This document shows positions 16,372 through 25,027 of a stretch of DNA of 44,408 nucleotides, in pieces. The stretch is from Gammaproteobacteria bacterium (GTDB taxonomy: Bacteria; Pseudomonadota; Gammaproteobacteria; GCA-002705445; GCA-002716945). How positions within the stretch are numbered: the first letter of the stretch is position 1; every line of letters starts with the position of its first letter. The stretch is from contig PBCF01000001.1 in assembly GCA_002716945.1 (NCBI GenBank), forward strand, positions 1 through 44,408, read 5' to 3'. A model generated the notes under the pieces. It was not told where the DNA came from and did not search any database. It worked only from the letters and a program-made list of their open reading frames with translations. A program made the position numbers and the translations under genes.

Positions 16372-17259
16372 ATGAAAAAAAATATAAAAATAGTGGAAGA
16401 GCGATTTTCACAATTACATAAAGATCTTATTAAAAATTTTTACAAACATGATACTGGTGTGTCTGAAAAAATCACTAAGTGGAAATATAAATATGGTGGT
16501 GGCGGTACAAGTTGTTTGATGATAAGCAAAAATGTTTTTGAGAAAGTAATGATAAACTTTTCATCTATTAAGGGCAAAAAATTACCTAATTCAGCTCTTA
16601 AAACAAGATCAAAAAATCAAAAATCATCTTTTAGGGCAATTGGTGTTTCTGTAGTAGCTCATCCAAAAAACCCATTCATCCCATGTTCTCATTTTAATGT
16701 TAGATTTTTTGTTACAGATGAATTCAAAAACAATAAATGTTCTTGGTTTGGTGGGGGATATGATTTGACACCATATTTTGCATATAAAGAAGATATAAAA
16801 TTATGGCATGCTAATTCTAAATTATTGTGCAAAAAACATAATAAAAATTTTACGCTTTTAAAAAAAACATGTGATGATTATTTTTATTTAGAACATAGAA
16901 ATGAAAAAAGAGGTGTAGGTGGAATCTTTTTTGATAATTTAAATACAAAAAAATTTGATAATGATTTAAATTTTGTAACTGACGTAGGTTTAGCATACCA
17001 AGACTCATATAATGAAATTATTTCTAGAAGAAAAAGAAAAAAATACAGTAAAAATCATAGACTATTTCAACTATATCGCAGAGGAAGATATGTGGAATTT
17101 AATTTATTATATGATCGTGGAACCACATTTGGCTTACAATCAGGTGGTAGGCCAGAATCAATTTTGATGTCTCTCCCTCCAATGGTGTCATGGGTGCCTT
17201 TAAAAACAAATTTATTGAGAAAATATAATAGAGATTTATTAAAATTTATAAAAAAATAA
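16372..17259 (+). CDS. hemF: Oxygen-dependent coproporphyrinogen III oxidase
   Basis: HemF oxidatively decarboxylates coproporphyrinogen III in haem synthesis, implying aerobic life. The 295-residue protein has GGGGTSCLMI, the substrate-binding HFNVRFFVTD, WFGGGYDLTPYF, HRNEKRGVGGIFFDNL and YDRGTTFGLQSGGRPESILMSLPP (key motif FGLQSGGRPESI). All are diagnostic. Its stop is 2 bp from the convergent thioesterase stop. Confidence 0.97.
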   Translation: MKKNIKIVEERFSQLHKDLIKNFYKHDTGVSEKITKWKYKYGGGGTSCLMISKNVFEKVMINFSSIKGKKLPNSALKTRSKNQKSSFRAIGVSVVAHPKNPFIPCSHFNVRFFVTDEFKNNKCSWFGGGYDLTPYFAYKEDIKLWHANSKLLCKKHNKNFTLLKKTCDDYFYLEHRNEKRGVGGIFFDNLNTKKFDNDLNFVTDVGLAYQDSYNEIISRRKRKKYSKNHRLFQLYRRGRYVEFNLLYDRGTTFGLQSGGRPESILMSLPPMVSWVPLKTNLLRKYNRDLLKFIKK

Positions 17260-17261
17260 TC

Positions 17262-17735
17262 CTATTTAAGAATTTCATTTAATAATTCAATATTACTTGC
17301 AGATTCTTCATCAGATAAACTTACAATCGCAGTAGTTAATCTTGAAATACAACATATTTTATCTAAATCATTTTTAATTTCTATATTCCATACATGTATG
17401 TTTTTACCTAAACTTATGGGTGTAGTAATTCCAGTCACGCTACCCTTTGAAACTGGTCTTAAGTGATTGGCATTAATCTCTAAACCTACTGCTTTTTGTT
17501 TTCTCATGTTAACGCATAAATTTGACGCTATACTTCCTAATGATTCCGCTAAGACACATGATGCTCCGCCATGTAAAACACCACGTGATTGCATCGTTCT
17601 TTGATCAACTGGCATGGTCGCAGAAATGAAATCATCTCCAATTTCTTTAAATTCAATTCCCAAGTGCTGATTTAGATTATTATTTCTCAAACTTATAACA
17701 TGATTTAATGTGAATTTTTCATACCATATTGCCAT
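17262..17735 (-). CDS. Hotdog-fold acyl-CoA thioesterase (PaaI/YdiI-like)
   Basis: This 157-residue single-hotdog protein probably hydrolyses an acyl- or aryl-CoA thioester. It has LGIEFKEIGDDFISATMPVD, QSRGVLHGGASCVLAESLGS with the HGG and catalytic acid (Glu) on the hot-dog helix, and VGLEINANHLRPV. This pattern matches the YdiI/MenI/EntH-like group. The physiological substrate is not evident; neighbours are haem genes. It is divergent from hemB. Confidence 0.87.
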   Translation of the reverse strand: MAIWYEKFTLNHVISLRNNNLNQHLGIEFKEIGDDFISATMPVDQRTMQSRGVLHGGASCVLAESLGSIASNLCVNMRKQKAVGLEINANHLRPVSKGSVTGITTPISLGKNIHVWNIEIKNDLDKICCISRLTTAIVSLSDEESASNIELLNEILK

Positions 17736-17811
17736 TTGTCTACCTATATTTATAATTCATGATAGATTAATATATCATCTTCTCTTAAAATGAAAAGAGT
17801 TGAGTTCATAA

Positions 17812-18804
17812 ATGAAAAAAAGATTTCCTAAAGTTAGAATGAGACGCTTGAGAACAGATAAGTTTACTCGTAATCTTGTTAGAGAGCAATCTCTATCATG
17901 CTATGACTTAATTCAGCCTTTATTTGTAATGGATGGCAAAGATAAAAAACAAAAAATAAAATCCATGCCTTCCATGACAAGAATGTCAATTGATAAAATT
18001 ATTAAGGAAGTTAAGATATTAAAAAATCTAGGTATTCAAGCTGTAGCATTATTTCCTAATATAACAGACAAAAATAAATCCAATGATGGGAAGGAATCAT
18101 ATAATCCAAATGGCCTAATACAAAATTGTATTAATGAAATTAAAAATAAAGTTGATGGTATAGGAGTTATAAGTGATGTTGCGCTTGATCCATATACATC
18201 ACATGGACAAGACGGGATTAGAAATAAGAAAGGCAAAATATTAAATGATGAAACTATAGATGTATTGGCAAAACAAGCAATCAGCCATGCTTCAGCTGGA
18301 GCTGATATTGTGGCGCCATCAGATATGATGGATGGTCGTGTTAAACGCATCCGTCAAGAACTTGAAAAAGAAGGTTTCAAAGATACTAAAATATTATCTT
18401 ATGCAGCTAAATATTCATCTAATTTTTACGGACCTTTTAGAGATGCTGTTGGTTCTAATAAAAACTTAGGTAAATCAAACAAAGATACTTATCAAATGGA
18501 TTTTGCAAATAAAAAGGAATCGTTTAGAGAGATAGAGTTAGATATAAATGAAGGTGCAGATATTATTATGATCAAACCTGCAATGCCATATCTAGATATA
18601 ATATCAGCAATTAATAATGAATTTAATGTACCAATATTTGTTTATCAAGTTAGTGGCGAATATTCTATGATTAAAGCAGCCTGTCAAAAAAAATGGCTAA
18701 ATGAGAAGAAAATTGTACTAGAATCTTTAACAGCTATGAAGAGAGCAGGAGCAAATGCAATATTTACATACTATGCCAAAGAAGCTGCTAAGTGGCTATC
18801 ATGA
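17812..18804 (+). CDS. hemB: Delta-aminolevulinic acid dehydratase (porphobilinogen synthase)
   Basis: HemB condenses two 5-aminolevulinate molecules to porphobilinogen. The 330-residue TIM barrel has DVALDPYTSHGQDG in place of the zinc-binding CxC...C motif, so it should be the magnesium-dependent Pseudomonas-type enzyme. Schiff-base lysines lie in SYAAKYSSNFYGP and IMIKPAMPYLD. Its TGA stop overlaps the aroE ATG (ATGA). Confidence 0.97.
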   Translation: MKKRFPKVRMRRLRTDKFTRNLVREQSLSCYDLIQPLFVMDGKDKKQKIKSMPSMTRMSIDKIIKEVKILKNLGIQAVALFPNITDKNKSNDGKESYNPNGLIQNCINEIKNKVDGIGVISDVALDPYTSHGQDGIRNKKGKILNDETIDVLAKQAISHASAGADIVAPSDMMDGRVKRIRQELEKEGFKDTKILSYAAKYSSNFYGPFRDAVGSNKNLGKSNKDTYQMDFANKKESFREIELDINEGADIIMIKPAMPYLDIISAINNEFNVPIFVYQVSGEYSMIKAACQKKWLNEKKIVLESLTAMKRAGANAIFTYYAKEAAKWLS

Positions 18805-19595
18805 AAAAATTTGCGGTTATAGGTAATCCTATAGAACATAGTTTATCACCAACAATTCATACATTATTTGCACAAGAACAAGGTGAAGTAATTGATTATA
18901 AAAAATTATTATCCACAAAAAATACATTCCAAGAAGATATAAAATTATTTTTTGATAACGAAGGAATAGGAATGAACGTCACAATTCCATTTAAAGATAA
19001 TGCATATTTAATATCAGATGAAAACGATAAAAGCTCAATATTATGTAAATCAGCAAATACACTTTTTAAAAAGGATAACAAAATTAAATCTTACAATACT
19101 GATGGAGATGGATTATTAAATGATTTTGATAAAAATTCAATAGATGTTGAAAACAAAAAAATTCTTGTGATTGGTGCTGGTGGGGCTGCTAAAAGTATTT
19201 TAACTACATTATGTAATAGAAAACCTAATTCCGTACATATATTGAATAGAACTAAAAATAAAATTCCTATAATACTAGATAATATAAAAACTAATACAAC
19301 AATAAATATCTATGAAGAGGGCATGAACTTTGATCTTATAATTAATACAACATCCATAAGTATGATCAATTCAGAAATAATATTTCCTAAAAATATTTTT
19401 ATGAATGATTCTATTTCCTATGATTTATTTTATTCTAAGCAAAAAACTAAATTTCAATTGTGGTCAGAAGAATCTGGAGCTAAAGAAGCTTACAATGGAC
19501 TAGGAATGCTTATTGAACAAGCTGCTTTATCATATGAAATTTGGAATAATTATAAACCTGATACAACACATATAAAAAAAAGCTTAGGTTTTTAA
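18801..19595 (+). CDS. aroE: Shikimate dehydrogenase
   Basis: AroE reduces 3-dehydroshikimate to shikimate with NADPH. The protein (264 residues from ATG 18801) begins KKFAVIGNPIEHSLSPTIH, with GMNVTIPFKDNAY (catalytic Lys) and the GAGGAAKSIL Rossmann loop, and ends with GLGMLIEQAALSYEIW. I chose ATG 18801 because it gives the usual N-terminus and a 4-bp overlap with hemB; a GTG at 18792 is less likely. It ends 12 bp inside the convergent yrdA-like gene. Confidence 0.96.
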   Translation: MKKFAVIGNPIEHSLSPTIHTLFAQEQGEVIDYKKLLSTKNTFQEDIKLFFDNEGIGMNVTIPFKDNAYLISDENDKSSILCKSANTLFKKDNKIKSYNTDGDGLLNDFDKNSIDVENKKILVIGAGGAAKSILTTLCNRKPNSVHILNRTKNKIPIILDNIKTNTTINIYEEGMNFDLIINTTSISMINSEIIFPKNIFMNDSISYDLFYSKQKTKFQLWSEESGAKEAYNGLGMLIEQAALSYEIWNNYKPDTTHIKKSLGF

Positions 19596-20114
19596 TTTTA
19601 AATACTCATTCTTGAGATCTACATAACTTTTAGCTGAATATTTCAAAAATTCTTTTTCCTCATTTGTTAGTTTTCTTGCTTTCTTAACTGGCGTTCCTAA
19701 GTACAAATAACCACCTTCAATTTTTTTACCTGGACCAACTAAGGACCCAGCAGCTAACATACTTCCAGATTCTATAATTGCTCCATCAAGTACTATACTA
19801 CCCATTCCGATCAAACAGGTGTCTTCAATGGTACAGGCATGCAAAATAACAGAATGGCCTATAGTTACATCGTCTCCTACTATTAAAGGGAACTCTTCAC
19901 TATAGTGACTTTTATGAGTCACATGTAGAATAGAGCCATCTTGTATATTCGTTCGACTCCCAACATTAATAGAACTAATATCACCTCTAGCAACTGATTG
20001 CGGCCAAAAAGCGCTATCCTCACCAACAGTAACATTTCCTATAATAGTTGCTGCCATATCAATGTATGCAGATTCATGAATTTTTGGATTATAGTTTTTA
20101 AAATCTCTAATCAT
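19584..20114 (-). CDS. Gamma-carbonic-anhydrase-like hexapeptide protein (YrdA family)
   Basis: This 176-residue left-handed beta-helix protein belongs to the YrdA/CaiE/gamma-CA-like family. Hexapeptide repeats run from about residue 17 to 130 (e.g. TVGEDSAFWPQSVARGD, INVGSRTNIQDGSILH), and the metal-binding histidines are visible in ILHVTH and IGHSVILHAC. A trimeric zinc-binding protein is expected; catalytic activity of YrdA proteins is uncertain. tsaC-aroE-yrdA neighbourhoods are common in gammaproteobacteria. Confidence 0.9.
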   Translation of the reverse strand: MIRDFKNYNPKIHESAYIDMAATIIGNVTVGEDSAFWPQSVARGDISSINVGSRTNIQDGSILHVTHKSHYSEEFPLIVGDDVTIGHSVILHACTIEDTCLIGMGSIVLDGAIIESGSMLAAGSLVGPGKKIEGGYLYLGTPVKKARKLTNEEKEFLKYSAKSYVDLKNEYLKLKT

Positions 20115-20168
20115 AAGATAAATATTCCTTTCGATACTTTAACCATATATTATAGTCATAAAAAACAA

Positions 20169-20179
20169 AAGGTAGGTGA
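20169..20179 (+). promoter_or_regulatory. Shine-Dalgarno site of the fae-like gene
   Basis: AGGTGA ending 6-7 bases before the ATG at 20186 complements the 16S rRNA 3' end. Most genes in this window lack such a clear site, suggesting efficient translation of the fae-like gene. A weak -10 (TATTAT/TATAGT, about 20148-20156) lies upstream. Confidence 0.45.
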
Positions 20180-20185
20180 ATTTTT

Positions 20186-20734
20186 ATGACTGATAGAATA
20201 GTAATGAAAGTAGGTGAATCATTGGTTGCCGGTGGTCCAGCAGGTACTGCGGCAGAACCTGAAGTTATAATAGGTGAATTAGATGGTCCTTTTGGTACCG
20301 CATTTGCAAATTTATTGGGTGATCAAGCAAAAGGGCATTCAAAAGTCTTGGCTATTATGAATACAGATATTATGGTTAAACCTGCAACTATTATGGTAAG
20401 TAAAGTTACAGTTAATAATAATAGATATACAAATATTTTAATGGGAACTGTTCAAGCTGCTATAGCTAATGGCGTTTTAGATTCGGTTAGAAATGGAGAT
20501 ATCCCAAAGGAAAAAACAAATGATGTAGGAGTAATTGTGTCAGTTTGGTTAAATCCATCTGTTGCAAAAGACGATAATTTAGATCATAAAATATTATTTG
20601 ATATACATAGAAAAGCAACAACACAAGCTATCAACAAAGCTATGAACAATCAACCAGATATTGATTGGTTGCTTGAGAAGCAAGATTCTATAATACACAA
20701 ATATTTTCAAATGGGACTAGATGGAAAAATTTAA
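20186..20734 (+). CDS. Formaldehyde-activating enzyme (Fae) homologue
   Basis: This 182-residue protein is homologous to Fae, which condenses formaldehyde with tetrahydromethanopterin in methylotrophs. Family motifs are VGESLV at the N-terminus, GPFGTAFANLLG, GHSKVLAIM, VKPATIMVSKVTV, MGTVQAAIANGVLDSV and IHRKATTQAINKAM. The loop that carries the catalytic His of canonical Fae (VAHIDLIIG in Methylobacterium, from memory) reads TAAEPEVIIG here, placing Glu24 where His should be. The C-terminal tail is also divergent. It heads an operon with ubiA, 5 bp apart. No H4MPT-pathway gene is in view, so a role in formaldehyde oxidation is unproven; it may bind another pterin or aldehyde. Confidence 0.85.
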   Translation: MTDRIVMKVGESLVAGGPAGTAAEPEVIIGELDGPFGTAFANLLGDQAKGHSKVLAIMNTDIMVKPATIMVSKVTVNNNRYTNILMGTVQAAIANGVLDSVRNGDIPKEKTNDVGVIVSVWLNPSVAKDDNLDHKILFDIHRKATTQAINKAMNNQPDIDWLLEKQDSIIHKYFQMGLDGKI

Positions 20735-20739
20735 TCTAT

Positions 20740-21591
20740 ATGATTAATAAATTAGCTTTATATTTAAAATTAATGAGGGTGGATAAACCAATAGGATATT
20801 ATTTACTCTTTTGGCCTGTTGGTTGGGCGTTTTTAATTGCCACATCAGGAAATCCAAATATATATTATTTAATAATTTTTATTTTTGGTGTAATAGCAAC
20901 TAGATCTGCAGGTTGTATAATAAATGATTATTTTGATCAAAATATAGATAAAAGAGTTAGTAGGACTAAAAATAGAGTATTAGCGAATCAATCCATAACA
21001 AATGAAGAGGCAATTATATTATTTCTATTTTTAGTAATTTTTTGTTTTATTTTACTCTTAATGTTAGGCCTAGAAATTTTATTATTTGCAATATTTTCAT
21101 TTGCACTATTAATCTTATATCCTCTGGCTAAAAGATATTTTAAATTACCACAACTTATTTTAGGTCTTGCTTTTGGCTCAAGTATACCGATGGTTTATAT
21201 ATTAGAAACCGGGAAAATAGATATAAATTGTCTACTGATATATTTAACTACTATTCTATGGGCTATAGTGTACGACACATATTATGCTATGGCAGATAAG
21301 CAGGATGATATAAGACTTGGCGTTAAATCATCTGCAATATTTTTTGGTGACAATGATATCAAATATTCTTTATATCTTCATTTCTGTGTGGTTTTATTAT
21401 TTACAATAATTGGACTCATAAATAACTTTCAAATTATTTTTTATATCTTCTTATTAATAAGTTTATTAAATATTATTTATCAAAATACACTTGCGAAAAA
21501 GAGAATACCTTATCAATGTATAGCGGCTTTTGAAAACAATAATATCTTTGGATTAATTATAACTTTTGGTCTAATATTTAATTATCTATAA
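20740..21591 (+). CDS. ubiA: 4-Hydroxybenzoate polyprenyltransferase
   Basis: UbiA prenylates 4-hydroxybenzoate in ubiquinone synthesis at the inner membrane. The 283-residue protein has about eight membrane helices and both Asp-rich motifs: NDYFDQNIDKRVSRT and YAMADKQDDIRLGVKS. MRVDKPIGYYLLFWP is the typical N-terminal signature. Its usual partner ubiC is not adjacent but lies at 34625-35149. Confidence 0.96.
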   Translation: MINKLALYLKLMRVDKPIGYYLLFWPVGWAFLIATSGNPNIYYLIIFIFGVIATRSAGCIINDYFDQNIDKRVSRTKNRVLANQSITNEEAIILFLFLVIFCFILLLMLGLEILLFAIFSFALLILYPLAKRYFKLPQLILGLAFGSSIPMVYILETGKIDINCLLIYLTTILWAIVYDTYYAMADKQDDIRLGVKSSAIFFGDNDIKYSLYLHFCVVLLFTIIGLINNFQIIFYIFLLISLLNIIYQNTLAKKRIPYQCIAAFENNNIFGLIITFGLIFNYL

Positions 21592-21594
21592 ATT

Positions 21595-22545
21595 ATGAAT
21601 AAGAAAGAAATAAGACATAATTGGACAATTTCTGAATTAGAAGAAATATATAATGAACCATTTAATGACTTGCTTTGGTCTGCGCATCAGTTGCATAGAA
21701 ATTACCATGATCCTAATGAAGTACAAATATCTACACTAATGTCAATTAAAACAGGGGGTTGCCCAGAAGACTGCAAATATTGTTCACAAAGCATTAAATA
21801 TGATACAAATCTAGAACGAGAAAAAACTTTACCATTATCAGAAATAATTAATCAAGCAAAAAAAGCAAAAAGTCATGGGGCAACAAGATTTTGCATGGGG
21901 GCAGCATGGAGAAATTTAACAGACAATAATCTTGAAAAAGTCATCAAGATGATAAAAGAAGTAAAAAAATTAAATTTAGAAACTTGTGTAACATTAGGTA
22001 TGATAAGTATAGACCAAGCGACAAAGTTAAAGGCTTCAGGGTTAGATTATTACAATCACAATTTAGACACTTCTGAGGAATATTATTCCAAAGTAGTAAC
22101 AACACGCAAATATCAGGATAGATTAAATACACTTGAATGTGTTAGAAAAGCGGGTATTAAAGTATGTTGTGGGGGAATTATTGGATTAGGTGAATCAAAA
22201 CTAGATAGAATAAAATTGATTCATGTGTTAGGTAACTTAAAAGAACATCCAGAATCTGTACCTATTAATAAATTAGTTAAAATTAAAGGGACACCATTTT
22301 TTGAAAATGCAGATGTTGATGAATTTGATTTTATTAGAATAATAGCATTAACAAGAATAGTAATGCCTAAATCATATGTAAGATTATCTGCTGGTAGAGA
22401 TTCAATGAATGATCAAATGCAAGCATTATGTTTTTTTGCTGGAGCGAACTCTATCTTTTATGGAGATGAATTACTCACAGCTAAAAACGCGTCTGAAATC
22501 CATGACCAATTATTGCTGGATAAACTGAAAATAAGAACCGTATAA
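21595..22545 (+). CDS. bioB: Biotin synthase
   Basis: BioB is the radical-SAM enzyme that inserts sulfur into dethiobiotin. The 316-residue protein carries [11 protein letters not shown] (CxxxCxxC for the 4Fe-4S cluster), [22 protein letters not shown] and GGIIGLGES, plus the [2Fe-2S] ligands and Arg in RLSAGRDSM. It is 3 bp after ubiA and 9 bp before bioF. Confidence 0.97.
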   Translation: MNKKEIRHNWTISELEEIYNEPFNDLLWSAHQLHRNYHDPNEVQISTLMSIKTGGCPEDCKYCSQSIKYDTNLEREKTLPLSEIINQAKKAKSHGATRFCMGAAWRNLTDNNLEKVIKMIKEVKKLNLETCVTLGMISIDQATKLKASGLDYYNHNLDTSEEYYSKVVTTRKYQDRLNTLECVRKAGIKVCCGGIIGLGESKLDRIKLIHVLGNLKEHPESVPINKLVKIKGTPFFENADVDEFDFIRIIALTRIVMPKSYVRLSAGRDSMNDQMQALCFFAGANSIFYGDELLTAKNASEIHDQLLLDKLKIRTV

Positions 22546-22554
22546 ATTTAGTTA

Positions 22555-23727
22555 GTGGCAAATTTTTCACAAAAAAATTTAAAATATAAGAATCTTGGTT
22601 ATTATAGAACGAGATTAGTAGCAAATTCTGCTCAAGATGTATTATTCAAATTAAACAAAAAAAAATATATTTCTTTTGCAAGCAACGATTATTTAGGATT
22701 AGCAAACAATAAAAAAATAAAAAAGGCTTTTATAAAAGGTATAGACAAATATGGAATTGGATCAGGTGCTTCACCACTTATAAGCGGGTATACATCTGCG
22801 CATCAATATCTTGAAAATGAACTGGCAGAATATCTTGGTTTCGAATCAGCTTTGATATGTAATTCTGGATACCTTGCTAATATAGGTTTAATAAATGCAA
22901 TAGCAGAAAGAAATATAGTGATGTTACAAGATAAAGAAAATCATAATTCAATTATTCAAGGTTCAAGATTATCAAGTACTAAATTAGTTAGGTATAAACA
23001 TTTATCTGAAATAGATTTAAATAATCAATTAAAAAAAAATGAATTCTATAAAGAAAAAATAGTTTTTACAGAATCTGTTTTCAGCATGTCTGGAGACATA
23101 TCAAACATAAAAAATATTCATAAAATTTCAAAAAAATATGGATCTTTATTATTTGTTGATGATGCGCATGGTTTTTGTGTTATGGATAAAATAAGAAAAA
23201 AAAATACTTTGCCTAATGTATGTAGTTTCCAAGATATAAATCCCAAAAAAATTGATGCATATATAGGAACATTTGGCAAAGCTGTTGGTACATTTGGGGC
23301 GTTCATTGCTGGATCAAAGGATTTAATTCAACTTCTCATTCAAAATTCAAAACCATATATATATTCAACATCTCTGCCGGCTTCTATTGCTGAAGCAACT
23401 AGAGCAAGTCTTAAATTGATTCTTAAGAATCATGATTATTTTGATAGATTGTATGAAAATATATCTTTATTTAGAAAATATGCACTTGATTCAGGTCTTA
23501 AAATAAATTATTCAATTACACCTATACAAACTATAACTATTGGAAATCCAATAAAAGTCATGAAAGTTCATAAATTACTATTAAAAAAAGGACTATTCGT
23601 ACAAGCAATCAGATACCCAACGGTTCCTAAAAATTGCGATAAAATCAGAATAACAATCACGAGTAATCATAAAAAACAACATATAAGAAAACTCATAAAT
23701 TGTTTGATTGAAGAATCAAAACTGTAG
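22555..23727 (+). CDS. bioF: 8-Amino-7-oxononanoate synthase
   Basis: BioF condenses pimeloyl-ACP/CoA with alanine using PLP. The 390-residue alpha-oxoamine synthase has SNDYLGLANN, GSGASPLISGYTSAH, FVDDAHGFCVMD (the Asp-Ala-His motif) and the PLP lysine in GTFGKAVGTFGAF. The start is GTG 22555. bioH, bioC, bioA and bioD do not follow, so the rest of the biotin pathway must be elsewhere. Confidence 0.95.
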   Translation: MANFSQKNLKYKNLGYYRTRLVANSAQDVLFKLNKKKYISFASNDYLGLANNKKIKKAFIKGIDKYGIGSGASPLISGYTSAHQYLENELAEYLGFESALICNSGYLANIGLINAIAERNIVMLQDKENHNSIIQGSRLSSTKLVRYKHLSEIDLNNQLKKNEFYKEKIVFTESVFSMSGDISNIKNIHKISKKYGSLLFVDDAHGFCVMDKIRKKNTLPNVCSFQDINPKKIDAYIGTFGKAVGTFGAFIAGSKDLIQLLIQNSKPYIYSTSLPASIAEATRASLKLILKNHDYFDRLYENISLFRKYALDSGLKINYSITPIQTITIGNPIKVMKVHKLLLKKGLFVQAIRYPTVPKNCDKIRITITSNHKKQHIRKLINCLIEESKL

Positions 23728-23765
23728 ATAATAAAACTCATTAATTTTACTAAAATATTACATCT

Positions 23766-25019
23766 ATGAGTAAATTGATTAAAACAAATATATTGCTAGG
23801 AATAACTGGAAGCATAGCAGCTTATAAAGCAGCTGATATTGCCAGTATGCTTAAAAAAAATAACTGTAATGTTAAAGTTGTTATGACAAAAAATTCTACT
23901 TCATTTATAACTGAGACTACACTAGAGTGCATATCTAATAATCCAGTTATAACAGATGATGAAAATTGCAAAAATCTTACTAATTTTACACACATAGATC
24001 TTGCCAAATGGGCCGATATCATCCTCATTGCGCCATGCACTGGTAATTTTATTAATAAATTAGCTAATGGATATGGTGATGATTTACTATCAACTATCTG
24101 CTTGGCATTTACTAAGCAAATTTTTGTTGCTCCAGCAATGAACCCAAATATGTGGAATAACCCAATAACACAAAAAAATATAAAGAATTTTGTAAATACA
24201 AATATTTCTATTATAGGACCAGATTATGGCATACATGCTTGTGGCGATACTGGATATGGAAGATTAATGAGTCCAGATGCAATACTCGAGCATATATCTC
24301 AATCATCTAACACTAAAGATTTTTCTAATATTAATATTCTAATAACCGCGGGCCCTACAAGAGAACCAATTGATCCAGTAAGATTTATCAGTAATTATAG
24401 TTCTGGCAAAATGGGATATTCTTTAGCAGAAATAGCTAAAGAAATGGGCGCTAATGTTGAATTAATATCTGGCCCGGTTAAATTAGAACCTATTAAAGAT
24501 ATAGAGACAACATACGTAGAAACATCAGAAGAAATGCTTGAAGTTGTTAAAAATAAGGTTAAATCAAAAGATATTTTTATTTCAACTGCTGCAATTGCTG
24601 ATTATAGACCATCTGCATGTTCAAATACTAAATTCAAAAAATCTAATAAAAATTTGGTGATAGAATTCACGCGGGGTATCGATATCCTTAAAAAAATTTC
24701 TAAAGATAACAAAAATCTCTTTATCATAGGTTTTGCCGCAGAAACAGAAAATCTCGATAAAAACATGCTCTATAAATTAGAAGACAAAAATATAGATATT
24801 ATTGTTGGGAATATAGCAAACCATCAAAAAAATATTGGTTTTGAAAATGATTCCAATGAAGTGATAATCGCTTCAAAAAATGAGAAATATCATATTCAAA
24901 AAGATAAAAAAATTCTAATAGCGAAAAAGATTTTATCTTTTATATCAAAAGAATATAAAAAGAAATTATCAATTATCAAATCTAAAGATAGAGGTAGTGA
25001 TGGATTAAATTCATCATAA
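23766..25019 (+). CDS. coaBC: Bifunctional phosphopantothenoylcysteine decarboxylase/phosphopantothenate-cysteine ligase
   Basis: CoaBC performs two consecutive steps of CoA synthesis. The 417-residue protein has an N-terminal flavoprotein decarboxylase (GSIAAYKAADIASML, HIDLAKWADIILIAPCTGN, catalytic Cys loop near APAMNPNMW and HACGDTGYGR) and a C-terminal ligase (ITAGPTREPIDPVRFISN, SSGKMGYSLAEIA, AAIADYRP). In Pseudomonas dut follows coaBC; here algC follows directly after 8 bp. Confidence 0.96.
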   Translation: MSKLIKTNILLGITGSIAAYKAADIASMLKKNNCNVKVVMTKNSTSFITETTLECISNNPVITDDENCKNLTNFTHIDLAKWADIILIAPCTGNFINKLANGYGDDLLSTICLAFTKQIFVAPAMNPNMWNNPITQKNIKNFVNTNISIIGPDYGIHACGDTGYGRLMSPDAILEHISQSSNTKDFSNINILITAGPTREPIDPVRFISNYSSGKMGYSLAEIAKEMGANVELISGPVKLEPIKDIETTYVETSEEMLEVVKNKVKSKDIFISTAAIADYRPSACSNTKFKKSNKNLVIEFTRGIDILKKISKDNKNLFIIGFAAETENLDKNMLYKLEDKNIDIIVGNIANHQKNIGFENDSNEVIIASKNEKYHIQKDKKILIAKKILSFISKEYKKKLSIIKSKDRGSDGLNSS

Positions 25020-25027
25020 ACTTATTA

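Noticed and set aside
17775-17800. CTCTT/AAGAG mini-hairpin upstream of hemB as a regulatory RNA
   Set aside because: Only five base pairs in AT-rich sequence; expected by chance.
18792-18804. GTG 18792 as the aroE start
   Set aside because: ATG 18801 gives the usual AroE N-terminus and a standard ATGA overlap with hemB.
20186-20734. Evidence of methylotrophy from the Fae homologue
   Set aside because: The catalytic His position is not His and no other C1-pathway gene is in the window.
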